Source of the DNA: an uncultured Eubacteriales bacterium | GTDB lineage: Bacteria > Bacillota > Clostridia > Lachnospirales > Anaerotignaceae | Length of the DNA stretch: 10,019 nucleotides | Direction of reading: 5' to 3' | NCBI GenBank assembly: GCA_959604475.1 | Contig: CAUHBX010000018.1 | Coordinates: 1-10,019 of the forward strand | Shown: positions 6,743 through 10,019 of the stretch, in pieces | Layout of the letters: every line of letters starts with the position of its first letter | How positions within the stretch are numbered: the stretch's first letter is position 1 | Position numbers and translations under genes: made by a program | The notes under the pieces: model-generated | The model's input: the letters and a program-made list of their open reading frames with translations, nothing else | The model's database searches: none | What the model was told of the DNA's origin: nothing

Positions 6743-6838
6743 AATTGCTTTTGCAGCCTTAAGATGGTAATATTTTGGTATAAATATAATATTTGTGACA
6801 CTATACAGGGTTAAATAGAATATAGGGAGGAAACCGAG

Positions 6839-7024
6839 ATGAAAAAATATATCACCTTCACGGCTTTTATCTGCCTTGCTTTTCTTGTTCTGATTTTTGC
6901 GAGCATGTTTGAGATGAATATGAGAGAGGAATTATCGAAAGGCTTTTTTGATTATCGCAAATATGTATTTGCTTTCTGGTGGATTCCTTACATATTTATG
7001 ATAACATCAGGACTATTCTCGTGA
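6839..7024 (+). CDS. Small membrane protein of unknown function, apparently truncated by an in-frame TGA
   Basis: This reading frame has a clear ribosome binding site, GGGAGG at 6825-6830, 8 bases before the ATG. It encodes 61 residues: a Lys-Lys N-terminus, a hydrophobic segment at about 4-23, a charged stretch at about 25-45 (including REELSKG), and a second hydrophobic segment at about 46-60. It stops at TGA 7022-7024 in the middle of what looks like a membrane helix. The same frame then stays open for another 87 codons to 7285 with more hydrophobic segments, so this is probably the first part of a longer gene broken by a nonsense change. I do not recognise the family. A possible -10 TATAAT at 6785-6790 has no convincing -35. 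TTGTGA (6793-6798) and TAGAAT (6816-6821) are 17 bases apart but would start transcription within the binding site. Confidence 0.55.
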   Translation: MKKYITFTAFICLAFLVLIFASMFEMNMREELSKGFFDYRKYVFAFWWIPYIFMITSGLFS

Positions 7025-7285
7025 GTCGCAGTGTCTGTCATAGGCAATGGAGAAGGGGAACTGCTTGTAATTGCTGCGCTGAATTTAATTGCTGGCATTG
7101 GCATAGCAGTATTCACCGTTTTGACCATTAAAATGGTTATCTTTGAAAGTACAATGTTTCCGGTCTGCTGGAGTGACGTCGGGGCAAAGCCGTCTATGGT
7201 TTTAGCCGGTGTATGCCTTATGAACGGTTTTAAAAGCTTCAGAAAATTTATGGCAGTCAAAAAAGCAGGGGAAATACAGGAATAA
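7025..7285 (+). pseudogene. 3' remnant of the TGA-split membrane protein gene
   Basis: This continues the frame of the 61-residue upstream frame after the TGA at 7022-7024 and runs to TAA at 7283-7285. It holds a short polar turn (GNGEGE), a long hydrophobic stretch (about 25 residues, LLVIAALNLIAGIGIAVF and on), a Trp/Cys-containing loop (PVCWSDVGAKPS), and another hydrophobic segment before a basic C-terminus. The only in-frame starts nearby are GTG 7031 or later internal codons, and none has a Shine-Dalgarno sequence, so independent translation is unlikely except by coupling across the stop. With the upstream part it would make a protein of about 148 residues with roughly four membrane segments. 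A strong terminator follows. No family is recognised. Confidence 0.55.
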
Positions 7286-7290
7286 AATAG

Positions 7291-7324
7291 GCCCGGCACC
7301 ATTATGGTGCCGGGCAGTTTTTTT
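7291..7324. terminator. Strong bidirectional terminator between the small membrane gene and alaS
   Basis: GCCCGGCACCA (7291-7301) pairs perfectly with TGGTGCCGGGC (7305-7315) around a TTA loop: an 11-bp, GC-rich stem. AG and then TTTTTTT (7318-7324) follow on the plus strand. On the minus strand it is followed by CTATTTTATTC, downstream of the alaS stop at 7323-7325, which overlaps the plus-strand T-tract. It can therefore end both convergent transcripts. Confidence 0.93.
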
Positions 7325-9962
7325 ATATCTGTCCTTCAAGAACCTCTTTAGCCTTTGCGAGTGCGTCGGTTATCTTGGAAGCGTCCTTTCCACCGGCCTG
7401 AGCCATGTTGGGACGTCCACCGCCGCCTCCTCCGCAGACCGCAGCCGCGGCCTTAATGATGTTTCCTGCGTGTGCTCCCGCCTTAACAGCCTCGTCAGTT
7501 GCCATTGCAAGAAGGCTGACCTTTCCTCCGTTTGCAGAGGCCAGAACAACTACGCCTTTTTCGAGCTTGTTTTTAAGCTGGTCGCCCATTGTCCTCAACG
7601 CGTTTGCGTCCGCATCCTTGATTTGTGCGCAGACAAGCTTAATACCTTTGATATCAACCGCGCCTGCAAGTATATCGTTGGCAGCGCCGCCGGCCATTTT
7701 TGCCTTAAGCGATTCAAGCTCCTTGGCTGTCTGCTTCTGTTCGGCTATTACGCCCTCAACCTTTTTAAGGAGGTTGTCAGGAGCGGCCTTAACAGCCTTG
7801 CATACTGATTTTAAAAGCTCCTCCTGCTGCTGGTAATGCTTAAGGGCAGAAGCCCCTGTAAGCGCTTCAATCCTTCTTACGCCTGAAGCGATACCGCTTT
7901 CGGAAACGATTTTGAACGAGCCTACCTGTGCCGTATTGTCAAGATGCGCGCCGCCGCAGAGCTCTATGCTGTAGCCGCCCATGTTTACAACACGTACGAC
8001 GTTTCCGTATTTTTCTCCGAAAAGGGCCATAGCTCCAAGCTTTCTCGCGTTTTCTATTGCTTCCTGTGAAACGGTAACAGGTATGCTTTCAAGTATCTTT
8101 TCATTTACGATGTCCTCAACCTGCTGAATTTCCTCGGCTGTCATGGCAGCGAAATGGGTAAAGTCAAAACGGAGCCTGTCGGGGGTAACATATGAGCCTG
8201 CCTGCTCAACATGTGTTCCGAGAACCGTACGCAGTGCCTTCTGAAGCAGATGGGTAGCGGAATGGTTTCTTGATGTTGAAAGGCGTTTAACCCTGTCTAT
8301 TTCAGCAACAGCAGTATCGCCTACGGAAATGCTTCCCTCCGTAACTGTTCCGATATGTGTGATTTTTCCGCCTATTACCCTTATGCAGTCTGTAACCTCA
8401 ACGGTACCCATATCAGTTTTAATAGTTCCGTTGTCTCCGATTTGTCCGCCGCTTTCAGCATAGAAGGGCGTCCTGTTAAGGAATACCGAAACCTCGTCTC
8501 CGGCTGAGGCACTGTCGGCAATGGCGTTGTTGGCCACAAGGGCGATTACCTTTGCATCGGTAACGGGAGTTCCGTCATAGCCTGTGAACTCTGTAACCAT
8601 AGCGGCGTCAAGCTGATGATATACGGTTTCATCGGCTCCCATGTAGGTGTCAACCTCTCTGGCGGCCCTTGCCCTTTCTTTTTGAAGCTGCATTTCCTTC
8701 TTAAATGCCTCCTCGTCAAGGGTGAGGCATTCCTCTTCAAGTATTTCCGTTGTAAGGTCAATAGGGAAGCCGTAAGTGTCGTAAAGCCTGAATGACTTTT
8801 CGCCCTTCATTACCGTTTCTCCGGCAGCCTTCATTTCCTCTATGTCTGCCTTAAGGATTTCCATTCCCTTGTCTATTGTCTTGTAGAAGCTGTTTTCCTC
8901 TACCGTAATTACTTTATTTATATAATCCTGCTTTTCAACAAGCTCTGGATATGCGTCGCCCGACGTTTCAATAACAACCTTGCATAAATCTGCGAGGAAG
9001 GTTTTGTTTATTCCCAAAAGCCTTCCGTGTCGTGCCGCACGTCTGAGAAGCCTTCTCAATACATATCCGCGCCCCTCGTTAGATGGAAGAACGCCGTCGG
9101 CTGTCATAAATGTTACGCTTCTGATATGGTCGGTTATAACTCGCACGCTGACGTCTGTGTTATGGTCCTTTTCGTACTCAACGCCGGCCACCTCGCAAAC
9201 TGCGTCACGAAGAGCCTTTATTGTGTCAACGTCGAATATGGAATCAACGCCCTGCATAATTGTTGCCATACGCTCAAGGCCCATGCCTGTATCAATATTG
9301 GGCTTTGCAAGACGGGGATAGCTTCCGTCCTCCTGTCTGTCAAACTGTGTAAATACAAGGTTCCAGAACTCCATGTACCTGTCGCAGTCACAGCCTACGC
9401 CGCAGGTTGGCTTGCCGCAGCCGTATGCCTCGCCTCTGTCGTAGTAGATTTCGGAGCAGGGTCCGCAGGGGCCTACGCCGTGCTCCCAGAAGTTGTCCTC
9501 TTTTCCGAGGCGCACAATTCTGTCCATGGGGACGCCGACCTTTTCATGCCATATTTTTTCGGCCTCGTCATCGTTTTCATATATTGTCACATAAAGCTTG
9601 TCCTTGGGGATTTGAAGAACCTCTGTTACATATTCCCATGCCCAAGGGATAATTTCTTCCTTAAAATAGTCGCCGAAAGAGAAGTCGCCGAGCATTTCAA
9701 AGAATGTCCCGTGGCGGGCTGTCTTTCCTACGTTTTCAATATCGCCTGTCCTTATGCATTTCTGACATGTTGTAACACGTCTTTTCGGCGGTATTTCCTG
9801 TCCTGTAAAATAAGGCTTCAAAGGCGCCATACCCGAGTTGATAAGAAGCAGGCTCTTATCGTTATGGGGTACAAGGGACGCACTGGGAAGTCTGAGATGG
9901 TCTTTGCTCTCAAAGAAAGCGAGGAAGCTCTCTCTGATTTCGTTTACACCCATTGATTTCAT
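7323..9962 (-). CDS. alaS: Alanyl-tRNA synthetase
   Basis: This class II synthetase charges tRNA-Ala with alanine and removes mischarged Ser/Gly. It has 879 residues from the chosen start, a full bacterial length. The N-terminal catalytic core carries motif 2 in the RTGDIENVGKTARHGTFFE region (about 71-89), the VGPCGPCSEIYYD segment (about 163-175), the Cys-rich CGKPTCGVGCDCDR insertion (about 182-195), and motif 3 with GMGLERMA (about 226-233). The tRNA-recognition part includes RGYVLRRLLRRAARHG (about 298-313). The editing domain has its zinc ligands, HSATH (His567, His571) and CGGAH (Cys669, His673). The C-terminal DHHA1/C-Ala domain has the six-glycine run GGGGGGRPNMAQAGG near 844-858. 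The ATG at 9960-9962 is chosen because TCCTCC on the plus strand (9971-9976) places GGAGGA 8 bases upstream; the TTG at 9968 would be 2 bases away. No T-box element is visible in the 57 leader bases available. Confidence 0.98.
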   Translation of the reverse strand: MKSMGVNEIRESFLAFFESKDHLRLPSASLVPHNDKSLLLINSGMAPLKPYFTGQEIPPKRRVTTCQKCIRTGDIENVGKTARHGTFFEMLGDFSFGDYFKEEIIPWAWEYVTEVLQIPKDKLYVTIYENDDEAEKIWHEKVGVPMDRIVRLGKEDNFWEHGVGPCGPCSEIYYDRGEAYGCGKPTCGVGCDCDRYMEFWNLVFTQFDRQEDGSYPRLAKPNIDTGMGLERMATIMQGVDSIFDVDTIKALRDAVCEVAGVEYEKDHNTDVSVRVITDHIRSVTFMTADGVLPSNEGRGYVLRRLLRRAARHGRLLGINKTFLADLCKVVIETSGDAYPELVEKQDYINKVITVEENSFYKTIDKGMEILKADIEEMKAAGETVMKGEKSFRLYDTYGFPIDLTTEILEEECLTLDEEAFKKEMQLQKERARAAREVDTYMGADETVYHQLDAAMVTEFTGYDGTPVTDAKVIALVANNAIADSASAGDEVSVFLNRTPFYAESGGQIGDNGTIKTDMGTVEVTDCIRVIGGKITHIGTVTEGSISVGDTAVAEIDRVKRLSTSRNHSATHLLQKALRTVLGTHVEQAGSYVTPDRLRFDFTHFAAMTAEEIQQVEDIVNEKILESIPVTVSQEAIENARKLGAMALFGEKYGNVVRVVNMGGYSIELCGGAHLDNTAQVGSFKIVSESGIASGVRRIEALTGASALKHYQQQEELLKSVCKAVKAAPDNLLKKVEGVIAEQKQTAKELESLKAKMAGGAANDILAGAVDIKGIKLVCAQIKDADANALRTMGDQLKNKLEKGVVVLASANGGKVSLLAMATDEAVKAGAHAGNIIKAAAAVCGGGGGGRPNMAQAGGKDASKITDALAKAKEVLEGQI

Positions 9963-9970
9963 AAACAAAT

Positions 9971-9976
9971 TCCTCC
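9971..9976 (-). promoter_or_regulatory. Ribosome binding site deciding the alaS start
   Basis: GGAGGA on the minus strand lies 8 bases before ATG 9962. The longer open frame begins at TTG 9968, only 2 bases from this site, and is therefore unlikely to be used. Confidence 0.8.
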
Positions 9977-10019
9977 GTATATTTTTAGTTTGACGATTTT
10001 TTCCTAAGGCATACGCCTG

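Noticed and set aside
6785..6821. Promoter candidates for the small membrane gene (TATAAT at 6785; TTGTGA-N17-TAGAAT at 6793-6821)
   Set aside because: The first has no matching -35 at 16-18 bases. The second would start transcription inside the ribosome binding site.
7022..7060. Selenocysteine recoding of the TGA at 7022
   Set aside because: Only a weak 4-bp hairpin (TGTC/GGCA) follows at a plausible distance, and the residue lies in a hydrophobic helix rather than a redox motif. No convincing SECIS is visible by eye.
9027..9956. Long plus-strand open frame (309 codons) opposite alaS
   Set aside because: It lies wholly antisense to a well-conserved synthetase and has no ribosome binding site; its composition is that of a reverse-frame shadow.

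Overview
The window reads as chromosomal DNA of a low-to-moderate G+C Gram-positive anaerobe, probably a Clostridia-type Bacillota. The signs are strong AGGAGG-type ribosome binding sites, near-consensus sigma-A promoters with 17-base spacers, compact hairpin/T-tract terminators, and protein sequences typical of that group (a lipoyl-domain-bearing E3, an AI-2E/YtvI-type permease, a Cys-rich AlaRS insertion). This placement is inference from sequence style; no marker gene fixes the genus. I see no RNA gene, insertion sequence, phage gene or CRISPR array.

Layout, left to right. (1) About 1-1666: the 3' part of a plus-strand dihydrolipoyl dehydrogenase gene with an N-terminal lipoyl domain, cut by the window edge and ended by a strong terminator. 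(2) About 1732-3007: a single-gene unit for an AI-2E-family membrane permease with its own promoter and a terminator shared with the convergent gene. (3) About 3032-3845: a minus-strand short-chain dehydrogenase/reductase. (4) About 3919-5207: divergent from it, a MarR-family regulator followed two bases later by a TauE/SafE-type exporter, under a near-perfect promoter with a palindromic candidate operator at the expected transcript start. (5) About 5239-6742: a MATE-family efflux pump with its own extended -10 promoter and a terminator. (6) About 6839-7285: a small membrane-protein reading frame interrupted by an in-frame TGA, probably a decayed gene, followed by a strong terminator that also serves the convergent gene. 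(7) 7323-9962: minus-strand alaS (alanyl-tRNA synthetase), essentially complete, with its leader cut by the right edge.

The parts do not form one pathway. The best functional unit is marR-tauE, with the divergent SDR and the downstream MATE pump as possible co-regulated neighbours: a small-molecule-sensing repressor next to two exporters and a reductase suggests a detoxification or anion/sulfur-compound response. Housekeeping genes (E3, alaS) flank this accessory-looking middle. The items most worth a second look are the MarR operator/promoter arrangement with a Cys-Gly-Cys in the regulator, the TGA-split membrane gene, and three genes whose ribosome binding sites point to a start codon downstream of the longest reading frame. 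I found no clear evidence of an undescribed multi-gene system.
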